A DNA stretch of 64,000 nucleotides from Dioctria linearis. Taxonomy: Eukaryota; Arthropoda; Insecta; Diptera; Asilidae. Position numbers and translations under genes: made by a program. Numbering within the stretch: position 1 is the first letter of the stretch; every line of letters begins with the position of its first letter. A model generated the notes under the pieces. That model had not been told where the DNA came from. It ran no database searches and saw only the letters and a list, made by a program, of their open reading frames with translations. Location of the stretch: NCBI GenBank assembly GCA_963930735.1, contig CAWVNZ010000168.1, positions 1-64,000 of the forward strand. Direction: 5' to 3'. This document shows, piece by piece, positions 14,271-26,980 of this stretch.

Positions 14271-15800
14271 CGACAGTAGAAAATTATTTTTTGAATAATT
14301 TACTATAGAAAAGGCAATACATGACGGATTTAAAATTTGCGACAATAAAAAATTATTTTTTGAATAATTTACTATAGAAAAGGCAATCCCTGGCGCAATT
14401 AAAATTTGCGACAGTAAAAAATTAATTTTGAAAAATTTACTATAGAATAGGCAATCCCTGGCGTAATTAAAATTTGCGACAGTAAAAAATTATTTTTTGA
14501 AAAATTTACTGCAGAAAAGCAATCCCTGGCGCAATTAAAATTTGCGAGAGTAAAAAATTAATTTTTGAAATATTTACTGTGGAAAAGGCAATCCCTGGCG
14601 CAATTAAAATTTGCGACAGTAAAAAATTATTTTTGAAAAATTTACTGTAGAAATGGCAATCCCTGGCGCAATTAAAATTTGCGACAGTAAAAAATTAATT
14701 TTTGAAAAATTTACTATAGAATAGGCAATCCCTGGCGTAATTAAAATTTGCGACAGTAAAAAATTATTTTTTGAATAATTTACTATAGAAAAGCAATCCC
14801 TGGCGCAATTAAAATTTGCGAGAGTAAAAATTAATTTTTGAAATATTTACTGTGGAAAAGGCAATCCCTGGCGCAATTAAAATTTGCGACAGTAAAAAAT
14901 TATTTTTTGAAAAATTTACTGTAGAAATGGCAATCCCTGGCGCAATTAAAATTTGCGACAGTATAAAATTAATTTTGAAAAATTTACTATGGATAAGGCA
15001 ATCCCTGGCGTAATTAAATTTGCGACAGTAAAAAATTATTTTTTGAAAAATTTACTGTAGAAAAGGCAATCCCCGGCGCAATTAAAATTTGCGACAGTAG
15101 AAAATAATTTTTTGAAAAATTTACTGTAGAAAAGGCAATCCCTGGCGGATTTAAAATTTGCGACAGTAAAAAATTAATTTTTGAAAAATTTACTATAGAA
15201 AAGGCAATCCCTGGCGCAATTAAAATTTGTGACAGTAGAAAATTATTTTTTGAAAAATTTACTGTAGAAAAGGCAATACCTGCCGTAATCAAAATTTACG
15301 ACAGTAAAAAATTATTTTTTGAAAAATTTACTATAGAAAAGGCAATCCCTGGCGGATTTAGAATTTTCGGCAGTAAAAATTAATTTTTGAAAAATATACT
15401 ATAGAAAAGGCAATTCCTGGCGTAATTAAAATTTGCGACAGTAAAAAATTATTTTTTGCAAAATTTACTGTAGAAAAGGCAATCCCTGTCACAATTAAAA
15501 CTTGCGACAGAAAAAAATTATTTTTTGAATAATTTAATATAGAAAAGGAAATCCCTGGCGTAATTAAAATTTGCGACAGTAAAAAATTAGTTTTTGAAAA
15601 ATTTACTATAGAAAAGGCAATCCCTGGCGCAATTAAAATTTGCGACAGTAAAAAATTAATTTTTGAAATATTTACTATAGAAAAGGCAATCCCTGGCGTA
15701 ATTAAAATTTGCGACAGTAAAAAATTATTTTTTGAAAAATTTACTGTAGAAAAGGCAATCCCTGGCGCAATTAAAATTTGCGACAGTAAAAAATTATTTT
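14270..15800. repeat. Intermediate higher-order segment, copy 2, with local duplications
   Basis: Resembles 4.65-5.94 kb: gcgagag monomers, actgtggaaaagg, gtagaaaataa, and tttaatatag near 15,531. The actgtgg marker repeats at about 14,235, 14,579 and 14,852, spacings of 344 and 273 bp, which are five and four monomers minus small deletions. Copies of the start of the segment have therefore been tandemly amplified here. Several monomers have 1-bp losses, for example aaaagcaatccc and taaaaattaattttg. Confidence 0.6.
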
Positions 15801-16740
15801 TTGAAAAATTTACTGTAGAAAAGCAATCCCTGGCGCAATTAAAATTTGCGACAGTAAAAAATTATTTTTTGAATAATTTACTATAGAAAGGGCAATCCTT
15901 GGCGTAATTAAAATCTGCGAAAGTAAAAAATTATTTTTTGAAATATTTACTGTGGAAAAGGCAATCCCTGGCGCAATTAAAATTTGCGACAGTAAAAAAT
16001 TATTTTTTGCAAAATTTACTATAGAAAAGGCAATCCCTGGCGCAATTAAAATTTGCGACAGTAAAAAATTAATTTGTGAAAAAGTTACTATAGAAACGGC
16101 AATCCCTGGCGCAATTAAAATTTGCGACAGTAAAAAATTAATTTTTGAAAAATTTACTATAGAAGAGGCAATCCCTGGCGTAATTAAAACTTGCGACAGT
16201 AAAAAATTATTTTTTGAAAAATTTACTGTAGAAATGGCAATCCCTGGCGCAATTAAAATTTGCGACAGTATAAAATTAAATTTTGAAAAATTTACTATGG
16301 AAAAGGCAATCCCTGGCGTAATTAAAATTTGCGACAATAGAAAATAATTTTTTGAATAATTTACTATAGAAAAGGCAATCCCTGGCGGATTTAAAATTTG
16401 CGACAGTAAAAAATTATTTTGTGAAAAAGTTACTATAGAAACGGCAATCCCTGGAGCAATTAAAATTTGCGACAGTAAAAAATTATTTTTTGAATATTTT
16501 ACTATAGAAAAGGCAATCCCTGGCGTAATTAAAATTTGCGACAGTAAAAAATTATTTTTTGGAAAATTTACTATAGAAAAGGCAATCCCTGGCGTATTTA
16601 AATTTTGCGACAGTATAAAATTAAATTTTGAAAAATTTACTATGGAAAAGGCAATCCCTGGCGTAATTAAAATTTGCGACAATAGAAAATAATTTTTTGA
16701 ATAATTTACTATAGAAAAGGCAATCCCTGGCGGATTTAAA
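15800..16740. repeat. Extra copy of the head of the 40-monomer unit
   Basis: The monomer order matches the first part of the unit at about 6.1-6.9 kb: aaaagcaatcc, a gaaagggc monomer, actgtggaaaagg, a gcaaaattt monomer, ttaatttgtg/gaaacggc, gaaatggc, actatgg, then ggagcaatt and gaatatttt. It lacks one monomer pair present at 6.1-6.7 kb. The ggagcaatt marker then repeats after 344 bp (16,438 and 16,782), a five-monomer local duplication minus one base. Confidence 0.65.
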
Positions 16741-17882
16741 ATTTGCGCAGTAAAAAATTATTTTGTGAAAAAGTTACTATAGAAACGGCAATCCCTGGAG
16801 CAATTAAAATTTGCGACAGTAAAAAATTATTTTTTGAATATTTTACTATAGAAAAGGCAAATCCTGGCGTATTTAAATTTTGCGACAGTATAAAATTAAA
16901 TTTTGAAAAATTTACTATGGAAAAGGCAATCCCTGGCGTAATTAAAATTTGCGACAATAGAAAATTAATTTTTGAAAAATTTACTATAGAAAAGGCAATC
17001 GCTGGCTTATTTAAAATTTGCGACAGTAAAAAATTATTTTTTGAAAAATTTACTATAGAAAAGGCAATCGCTGGCGTATTTAAAATTTGCGACAGTAAAA
17101 AATTATTTTTTGAAAAATTTACTGTAGAAAAGGCAATCCTTGGCGCAATTAAAATTTGCGACAGGAAAAAATTATTTTTTGCAAAATTTACTATAGAAGA
17201 GGCAATCCTTGGCGTATTTAAAATTTGCGACAGTAAAAAATTATTTTTTGAAAAATTTACTATAGAAAAGGCAATCCCTGGCGTAATTAAAAATTGCGAC
17301 AGTAAAAAATTATTTTTTGCAAAATTTACTACAGAAGAGGCAATCCCTGGCGTATTTAAAATTTGCGACAGTAAAAAATTAATTTTTGAAAAATTTACTA
17401 GAGAAAAGGCAATCCCTAGCGTAATTAAAATTTGCGACAGTAAAAAATTATTTTTTTGGAAAATTTACTATAGAAAAGGCAATCCCTGGCGTATTTAAAA
17501 TTTGCGACAGTAAAAAATTATTTTTTTGAAAAATTTACTATAGAAAAGGCAATCCCTGGCGCAATTAAAATTTGCGACAGTATAAAATTAAATTTTGAAA
17601 AATTTTACTGTATAAAAGGCAATCCCTGGCGCAATTAAAATTTACGACAGTAGAAAATTATTTTGTGAATGATTTACTATAGAAAAGGCAATCCCTGGCG
17701 TAATTGAAATTTGCTACAGTAAAAAAGTATTTTTTGAAAAATTTACTATAGAAAAGGAAATCCCTGGCGTATTTAAAATTTGCGACAGTAAAAAATTATT
17801 TTTTGAAAAATTTACTGTAGAAAAGGCAATCCCCGGCGCAATTAAAATTTGCGACAGTAGAAAATAATTTTTTGAAAAATTT

Positions 17883-18092
17883 ACTGTAGAAAAGGCAATC
17901 CCTGGCGGATTTAAAATTTGCGACAGTAAAAAATTAATTTTTGAAAAATTTACTATAAAAAGGCAATCTCTGGCGGATTTAAAATTTACTGTAGAAAAGG
18001 CAATCCCTGGCGGATTTAAAATTTGCGACAGTAAAAAATTAATTTTTGAAAAATTTACTATAAAAAGGCAATCTCTGGCGGATTTAAAATTT
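17883..18092. repeat. 105-bp out-of-register tandem duplication
   Basis: Bases 17,883-17,987 are repeated at 17,988-18,092. Each copy begins actgtagaaaagg and ends at ggatttaaaattt. The 105 bp equal part of one monomer (37 bp) plus a whole 68-bp variant monomer. The join falls on aaattt, which occurs at two places in every monomer (bases 2-7 and 34-39), so the exchange slipped between these short repeats. The other two long-block copies lack the duplication, so it arose in this copy. Confidence 0.9.
17981..18017. repeat. Truncated 37-bp monomer
   Basis: This monomer reads aaaattt directly followed by actgtag, so it lacks 32 bases, about monomer bases 8-39. The missing part is flanked by aaattt in normal monomers. 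It is the scar of the 105-bp duplication, is the only large internal truncation I noticed in the window, and breaks the 69-bp register and the open frames. Confidence 0.9.
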
Positions 18093-21000
18093 GCGACAGT
18101 AAAAAATTAATTTTTGACAAATTTACTATAGAAAAGGCAATCCCTGGCGTATTTAAAATTTGCGACAGTAAAAAATTATTTTTTGAAAAATTTACTGTAG
18201 AAAAGGCAATCCCCGGCGCAATTAAAATTTGCGACAGTAGAAAATTATTTTTTGAAAAATTTACTGTAGAAAAGGCAATCCCTGTCGGATTTTAAATTTG
18301 CGACAGTAAAAAATTAATTTTTGAAAAATTTACTATAGAAAAGCCAATCCCTGGCGGATTTAAAATTTGCGACAGAAAAAAATTAATTTTTGAAAAATTT
18401 ACTATAGAAAAGGCAATCCCTGGCGTAATTAAAATTTGCGACAGTAAAAAATTATATTTTGCAAAATTTACTGTAGAAAAGGCAATCCCTGGCGCAATTA
18501 AAACTTGCGACAGTAAAAAATTATTTTTTGAATAATTTACTATAGAAAAGTCAATCCCTGGCGTAATTAAAATTTGCGACAGAAAAATATTATTTTTTGA
18601 AAAATTTACTGTAGAAAAGGCAATCCCTGGCGTAACTAAAATTTGCGACAGTAAAAAATTAGTTTTTGAAAAATTTACTGTAGAAAAGGCAATCCCTGGC
18701 GTAATTAAAATTTGCGACAGTGAAAAATTAGTTTTTGAAAAATTTACTGTAGAAAAGGCAATTCCTGGCGCAATTAAAATTTGCGACAGTAAAAAATTAT
18801 TTTTTGCAAAATTTACTATAGAAGAGGCAATACCTGGCGTTATTAAAATTTGCGACAGTAAAAAATTATTTTTTGAAAAATTTACTATAGAAAAGGCAAT
18901 CCCTGGCGTATTTAAAATTTGCGACAGTGTAAAATTAATTTTTGAAAAATTTACTATAGAAAAGGCAATCCCTGGCGTATTTAAAATTTGCGATAGTAAA
19001 AAATTATTTTTTGCAAAATTTTCTATAGAAAAGGCAATCCCTGGCGTAATTAAAATTTGCGACAGTAAAAAATTATTTTTTGAAAAATTTACGGTAGAAA
19101 ACGCAATCCCTGGCGCAATTAAAATTTGCGACAGTAAAAAATTAATTTGTGAAAAATTTACTATAGAAAAGGCAATCCCTGGCGCAATTAAAATTTGCGA
19201 CAGTAAAAAATTAATTTTTGAAAAATTTACTATAGAAGAGGCAATCCCTGGCGTAATTAAAATTTGCGACAGTAAAAAATTATTTTTTGAAAAATTTACT
19301 ATAGGAAAGGCAATCCCTAGCGTAATTAAAATTTGCGACAGTAAAAAATTAATTTTTGAAAATTTTGCTATAGAAAAGACAATCCCTGGCGTATTTAAAA
19401 TTTGCGACAGTAAAAAATGATTTTTTGAAAAATTTACTGTAGAAAAGGCAATCCCTGGCGCAATTAAAATTTGCGACAGTATAAAATTAAATTTTGAAAA
19501 ATTTACTATAGAAAAGGCGACCCCCGGCGTAATTAAAATTTGCGACAGTAGAAAATTATTTTTTGAATAATTTACTATAGAAAAGGCAATCCCTGGCGTA
19601 TTTAAAATTTGCGATAGTAAAAAATTATTTTTTGCAAAATTTACTATAGAAAAGGCAATCCCTGGCGTAATTAAAATTTGCGACAGTAAAAAATTATTTT
19701 TTGAAAAATTTACGGTAGAAAAGGCAATCCCTGGCGCAATTAAAATTTACGACAGTAAAAAATTAATTTGTGAAAAATTTACTATAGAAAAGGCAATCCC
19801 TGGCGCAATTAAAATTTGCGACAGTAAAAAATTAATTTGTGAAAAATTTACTATAGAAAAGGCAATCCCTGGCGCAATTAAAATTTGCGACAGTAAAAAA
19901 TTAATTTTTGAAAAATTTGCTATAGAAGAGGCAATCCCTGGCGTAATTAAAATTTGCGACAGTAAAAAAATATTTTTTGAAAAATTTACTATAGAAAAGG
20001 CAATCCCTGGCGTATTTAAAATTTGCGACAGTAAAAAATGATTTTTTGAAAAATTTACTGTAGAAGACGCAATCCCTGGCGCAATTAAAATTTGCGACAG
20101 TAAAAAATTAATTTTTGAAAAATTTACTATAGAAAAGGCAATCCCTGGCGTAATTAAAATTTGCGATAGTAAAAAATTATTTTTTGAAAAATTTACTATA
20201 GAAAAGGCAATCCCTGGCGTAATTAAAATTTGCGACCGTAAAAAATTATTTTTTGCAAAATTTACTATAGAAAAGGCAATCCCTGGCGCAATTAAAATTT
20301 GCGGCAGTAGAAAATTATTTTTTGAAAAATTTACTATAGAAAAGGCAATCCCTGGCGCAACTAAAATTTGCGACAGTAAAAAATTAATTTTTGAAAAATT
20401 TACTATAGAAGAGGCAATCCCTGGCGTAATTAAAATTTGCGACAGTAAAAAATTATTTTTTGAAAAATTTACTATAGAAAAGGCAATCAATGGCGTAATT
20501 AAAATTTGCGACAGTAAAAAATTAATTTTTGAAAAATTTGCTATAGAAAAGACAATCCCTGGCGTATTTAAAATTTGCGACAGTAAAAAATGATTTTTGA
20601 AAAATTTACTGTAGAAAAGGCAATCCCTGGCGCAATTAAAATTTGCGACAGTAGAAAATTATTTTTTGCAAAATTTACTGTAGAAAAGGCAATCCCTGGC
20701 GCAATTAAAATTTGCGACAGTATAACATTAATTTTTGAAAAATTTACTATAGAAAAGGCAATCACTGGCGTAATTAAAATTTGCGACAGTAAAAAATGAG
20801 TTTTTGAAAAATTTACTGTAGAAAAGGCAATCCCTGGCGCAATTAAAATTTGCGACAGTAAAAAATTATTTTTTGCAAAATTTACTATAGAAGAGGCAAT
20901 CCCTGGCGTAATTAAAATTTGCGACAGTAAAAAATTATTTTTTGAAAAATTTACTATAGAAAAGGCAATCCCTGGCGCAATTAAAATTTGCGACAGTAAA

Positions 21001-21649
21001 AAATTAATTTGTGAAAAAGTTACTATAGAAACGGCAATCCCTGGCGCAATTAAAATTTGCGACAGTAAAAAATTAATTTTTGAAAAATTTACTATAGAAG
21101 AGGCAATCCCTGGCGTAATTAAAATTTGCGACAGTAAAAAATTATTTTTTGAAAAATTTACTGTAGAAATGGCAATCCCTGGCGCAATTAAAATTTGCGA
21201 CAGTATAAAATTAAATTTTGAAAAATTTACTATGGAAAAGGCAATCCCTGGCGTAATTAAAATTTGCGACAATAGAAAATAATTTTTTTAATAATTTACT
21301 ATAGAAAAGGCAATCCCTGGCGTATTTAAAATTTGCGACAGTTAAAAATTATTTTGTGAAAAAGTTACTATAGAAACGGCAATCCCTGGAGCAATTAAAA
21401 TTTGCGACAGTAAAAAATTATTTTTTGAATATTTTACTATAGAAAAGGCAATCCCTGGCGTAATTAAAATTTGCGACAGTAAAAAATTATTTTTTGAAAA
21501 ATTTACTATAGAAAAGGCAATCCCTGGCGTATTTAAATTTTGCGTCAGTATAAAATTAATTTTTGAAAAATTTACTATAGAAAAGGCAATCGCTGGCTTA
21601 TTTAAAATTTGCGACAGTAAAAAATTATTTTTTGAAAAATTTACTATAG

Positions 21650-22940
21650 AAAAGGCAATCCCTGGCGTATTTAAAATTTGCGACAGTAAAAAATTATTTT
21701 TTGAAAAATTTACTGTAGAAAAGGCAATCCTTGGCGCAATTAAAATTTGCGACAGGAAAAAATTATTTTTTGCAAAATTTACTATAGAAGAGGCAATCCT
21801 TGGCGTATTTAAAATTTGCGACAGTAAAAAAATATTTTTTGAAAAATTTACTATAGAAAAGGCAATCCCTGGCGTAATTAAAAATTGCGACAGTAAAAAA
21901 TTATTTTTTGAAAAATTTACTGTAGAAAAGGCAATCCCTGGCGCAATTAAAATTTGCGACAGTAAAAAATTAATTTTTGAAAAATTTACTATAGAAAAGG
22001 CAATCCCTGGCGAAATTAAAATTTGCGACAGTAAAAAATTAATTTTTGAAAAATTTACTATAGAAAAGGCAATCCCTGGCGTAATTAAAATTTGCGACAG
22101 TAAAAAATTATTTTTTGAAAAATTTACTGTAGAAAAGGCAATCCCTGGCGCAATTAAAATTTGCGACAGTAAAAAATTAATTTTTGAAAAATTTACTATA
22201 GAAAAGGCAATCCCTGGCGAAATTAAAATTTGCGACAGTAAAAAATTAATTTTTGAAAAATTTACTATAGAAAAGGCAATCCCTGGCGTAATTAAAATTT
22301 GCGACAGTAAAAAATTATTTTTTGAAAAATTGACTGTAGAAAAGCAATCCCTGGCGCAATTAAAATTTGCGACAGTAAAAAATTATTTTTTGAATAATTT
22401 ACTATAGAAAGGGCAATCCCTGGCGTAATTAAAATTTGCGAAAGTAAAAAATTATTTTTTGAAATATTTACTGTGGAAAAGGCAATCCCTGGCGCAATTA
22501 AAATTTGCGACAGTAAAAAATTATTTTTTGCAAAATTTACTATAGAAGAGGCAATCCCTGGCGTAATTAAAATTTGCGACAGTAAAAAATTATTTTTTGA
22601 AAAATTTACTATAGAAAAGGCAATCCCTGGCGCAATTAAAATTTGCGACAGTAAAAAATTAATTTCTGAAAAAGTTACTATAGAAACGGCAATCCCTGGC
22701 GCAATTAAAATTTGCGACAGTAAAAAATTAATTTTTGAAAAATTTACTATAGAAGAGGCAATCCCTGGCGTAATTAAAATTTGCGACAGTAAAAAATTAT
22801 TTTTTGAAAAATTTACTGTAGAAATGGCAATCCCTGGCGCAATTAAAATTTGCGACAGTATAAAATTAAATTTTGAAAAATTTACTATGGAAAAGGCAAT
22901 CCCTGGCGTAATTAAAATTTGCGACAATAGAAAATAATTT
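21650..22940. repeat. Linker with a third copy of the 40-monomer unit head
   Basis: After ccttggcg/gacagg monomers there is a short two-fold repeat: a gcaatt, gaaatt, gtaatt triplet of monomers at about 21,940-22,120 recurs at about 22,140-22,310. Then comes the same monomer series as at 6.09-6.70 and 8.85-9.45 kb (gaaagggc, actgtggaaaagg, gaagaggc, gaaacggc, gaaatggc, actatgg). It leads straight into long-block copy 3. Confidence 0.65.
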
Positions 22941-22949
22941 TTTGAATAA

Positions 22950-25900
22950 TTTACTATAGAAAAGGCAATCCCTGGCGGATTTAAAATTTGCGACAGTAAA
23001 AAATTATTTTGTGAAAAAGTTACTATAGAAACGGCAATCCCTGGAGCAATTAAAATTTGCGACAGTAAAAAATTATTTTTTGAATATTTTACTATAGAAA
23101 AGGCAATCCCTGGCGTAATTAAAATTTGCGACAGTAAAAAATTATTTTTTGGAAAATTTACTATAGAAAAGGCAATCCCTGGCGTATTTAAATTTTGCGT
23201 CAGTATAAAATTAATTTTTGAAAAATTTACTATAGAAAAGGCAATCGCTGGCTTATTTAAAATTTGCGACAGTAAAAAATTATTTTTTGAAAAATTTACT
23301 ATAGAAAAGGCAATCCCTGGCGTATTTAAAATTTGCGACAGTAAAAAATTATTTTTTGAAAAATTTACTGTAGAAAAGGCAATCCTTGGCGCAATTAAAA
23401 TTTGCGACAGGAAAAAATTATTTTTTGCAAAATTTACTATAGAAGAGGCAATCCTTGGCGTATTTAAAATTTGCGACAGTAAAAAATAATTTTTTGAAAA
23501 ATTTACTATAGAAAAGGCAATCCCAGGCGTAATTAAAAATTGCGACAGTAAAAAATTATTTTTTGCAAAATTTACTACAGAAGAGGCAATCCCTGGCGTA
23601 TTTAAAATTTGCGACAGTAAAAAATTAATTTTTGAAAAATTTACTAGAGAAAAGGCAATCCCTGGCGTAATTAAAATTTGCGACAGTAAAAAATTATTTT
23701 TTTGAAAAATTTACTATAGAAAAGGCAATCCCTGGCGTATTTAAAATTTGCGACAGTAAAAAATTATTTTTTTGAAAAATTTACTATAGAAAAGGCAATC
23801 CCTGGCGCAATTAAAATTTGCGACAGTATAAAATTAAATTTTGAAAAATTTTACTGTATAAAAGGCAATCCCTGGCGCAATTAAAATTTACGACAGTAGA
23901 AAATTATTTTGTGAATGATTTACTATATAAAAGGCAATCCCTGGCGTAATTGAAATTTGCTACAGTAAAAAAGTATTTTTTGAAAAATATACTATAGAAA
24001 AGGAAATCCCTGGCGTATTTAAAATTTGCGACAGTAAAAAATTATTTTTTGAAAAATTTACTGTAGAAAAGGCAATCCCCGGCGCAATTAAAATTTGCGA
24101 CAGTAGAAAATAATTTTTTGAAAAATTTACTGTAGAAAAGGCAATCCCTGGCGGATTTAAAATTTGCGACAGTAAAAAATTAATTTTTGAAAAATTTACT
24201 ATAAAAAGGCAATCTCTGGCGGATTTAAAATTTGCGACAGTAAAAAATTAATTTTTGACAAATTTACTATAGAAAAGGCAATCCCTGGCGTATTTAAAAT
24301 TTGCGACAGTAAAAAATTATTTTTTGAAAAATTTACTGTAGAAAAGGCAATCCCCGGCGCAATTAAAATTTGCGACAGTAGAAAATTATTTTTTGAAAAA
24401 TTTACTGTAGAAAAGGCAATCCCTGTCGGATTTAAAATTTGCGACAGTAAAAAATTAATTTTTGAAAAATTTACTATAGAAAAGGCAATCCCTGGCGGAT
24501 TTAAAATTTGCGACAGAAAAAAATTAATTTTTGAAAAATTTACTATAGAAAAGGCAATCCCTGGCGTAATTAAAATTTGCGACAGTAAAAAATTATATTT
24601 TGCAAAATTTACTGTAGAAAAGGCAATCCCTGGCGCAATTAAAACTTGCGACAGTAAAAAATTATTTTTTGAATAATTTACTATAGAAAAGTCAATCCCT
24701 GGCGTAATTAAAATTTGCGACAGAAAAATATTATTTTTTGAAAAATTTACTGTAGAAAAGGCAATCCCTGGCGTAACTAAAATTTGCGACAGTAAAAAAT
24801 TAGTTTTTGAAAAATTTACTGTAGAAAAGCCAATCCCTGGCGTAATTAAAATTTGCGACAGTGAAAAATTAGTTTTTGAAAAATTTACTGTAGAAAAGGC
24901 AATTCCTGGCGCAATTAAAATTTGCGACAGTAAAAAATTATTTTTTGCAAAATTTACTATAGAAGAGGCAATACCTGGCGTTATTAAAATTTGCGACAGT
25001 AAAAAATTATATTTTGAAAAATTTACTATAGAAAAGGCAATCCCTGGCGTATTTAAAATTTGCGACAGTGTAAAATTAATTTTTGAAAAATTTACTATAG
25101 AAAAGGCAATCCCTGGCGTATTTAAAATTTGCGATAGTAAAAAATTATTTTTTGCAAAATTTACTATAGAAAAGGCAATCCCTGGCGTAATTAAAATTTG
25201 CGACAGTAAAAAATTATTTTTTGAAAAATTTACGGTAGAAAAGGCAATCCCTGGCGCAGTTAAAATTTGCGACAGTAAAAAATTAATTTGTGAAAAATTT
25301 ACTATAGAAAAGGCAATCCCTGGCGCAATTAAAATTTGCGACAGTAAAAAATTAATTTTTGAAAAATTTACTATAGAAGAGGCAATCCCTGGCGTAATTA
25401 AAATTTGCGACAGTAAAAAATTATTTTTTGAAAAATTTACTATAGGAAAGGCAATCCCTAGCGTAATTAAAATTTGCGACAGTAAAAAATTAATTTTTGA
25501 AAAATTTGCTATAGAAAAGACAATCCCTGGCGTATTTAAAATTTGCGACAGTAAAAAATGATTTTTTGAAAAATTTACTGTAGAAAAGGCAATCCCTGGC
25601 GCAATTAAAATTTGCGACAGTATAAAATTAAATTTTGAAAAATTTACTATAGAAAAGGCGACCCCTGGCGTAATTAAAATTTGCGACAGTAGAAAATTAT
25701 TTTTTGAATAATTTACTATAGAAAAGGCAATCCCTGGCGTATTTAAAATTTGCGATAGTAAAAAATTATTTTTTGCAAAATTTACTATAGAAAAGGCAAT
25801 CCCTGGCGTAATTAAAATTTGTGACAGTAAAAAATTATTTTTTGAAAAATTGACGGTAGAAAAGGCAATCCCTGGCGCAATTAAAATTTGCGACAGTAAA

Positions 25901-26980
25901 AAATTAATTTGTGAAAAATTTACTATAGAAAAGGCAATCCCTGGCGCAATTAAAATTTGCGACAGTAAAAAATTAATTTGTGAAAAATTTACTATAGAAA
26001 AGGCAATCCCTGGCGCAATTAAAATTTGCGACAGTAAAAAATTAATTTTTGAAAAATTTGCTATAGAAGAGGCAATCCCTGGCGTAATTAAAATTTGCGA
26101 CAGTAAAAAAATATTTTTTGAAAAATTTACTATAGAAAAGGCAATCCCTGGCGTATTTAAAATTTGCGACAGTAAAAAATGATTTTTTGAAAAATTTACT
26201 GTAGAAGAGGCAATCCCTGGCGCAATTAAAATTTGCGACAGTAAAAAATTAATTTTTGAAAAATTTACTATAGAAAAGGCAATCCCTGGCGTAATTAAAA
26301 TTTGCGATAGTAAAAAATTATTTTTTGAAAAATTTACTATAGAAAAGGCAATCCCTGGCGTAATTAAAATTTGCGACCGTAAAAAATTATTTTTTGCAAA
26401 CTTTACTATAGAAAAGGCAATCCCTGGCGCAATTAAAATTTGCGGCAGTAGAAAATTATTTTTTGAAAAATTTACTATAGAAAAGGCAATCCCTGGCGCA
26501 ATTAAAATTTGCGACAGTAGAAAATTAAATTTTGAAAAATTTACTATAGAAAAGGCAATCCCTGGCGCAACTAAAATTTGCGACAGTAAAAAATTAATTT
26601 TTGAAAAATTTACTATAGAAGAGGCAATCCCTGGCGTAATTAAAATTTGCGACAGTAAAAAATTATTTTTTGAAAAATTTACTATAGAAAAGGCAATCAA
26701 TGGCGTAATTAAAATTTGCGACAGTAAAAAATTAATTTTTGAAGAATTTGCTATAGAAAAGACAATCCCTGGCGTATTTAAAATTTGCGACAGTAAAAAA
26801 TGATTTTTTGAAAAATTTACTGTAGAAAAGGCCATCCCTGGCGCAATTAAAATTTGCGACAGTAGAAAATTATTTTTTGCAAAATTTACTGTAGAAAAGG
26901 CAATCCCTGGCGCAATTAAAATTTGCGACAGTATAACATTAATTTTTGAAAAATTTACTATAGAAAAGGCAATCACTGGC
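22950..26980. repeat. Long higher-order block, copy 3
   Basis: Collinear with the two earlier copies; gaatgattta is at 23,913 and the aaaatgatttttt/gaagaggc marker near 26,180. It has the fewest indels of the three. The minus-strand frame is therefore uninterrupted for 925 codons (24,199-26,976), the longest in the window. The span between the aaaatgatttttt and tataacatt markers is one monomer longer than in copy 2 and about seven longer than in copy 1. Confidence 0.8.

Larger units (their letters stand above)
16740..21650. repeat. Long higher-order block, copy 2
   Basis: Collinear with 0.54-4.65 kb and 22.95-26.98 kb. Its gaatgattta marker is at 17,667; the partners are at 1191 and 23,913. 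The offset to copy 3 is 6246 bp, which equals 90 monomers plus 36 bp. The odd remainder is explained by the 105-bp duplication at 17,883-18,092. It shares the gcgcag deletion with copy 1, and the tataacatt and gttaaaaattattttgtg markers near its right end. Confidence 0.8.

Noticed and set aside
24199..26976. 925-codon minus-strand open frame as a protein-coding gene
   Set aside because: It is 40 direct copies of the 23-codon translation of the satellite, starts at an arbitrary Met made by a variant, has no unique domain, and matching blocks elsewhere are broken by stops and frameshifts.
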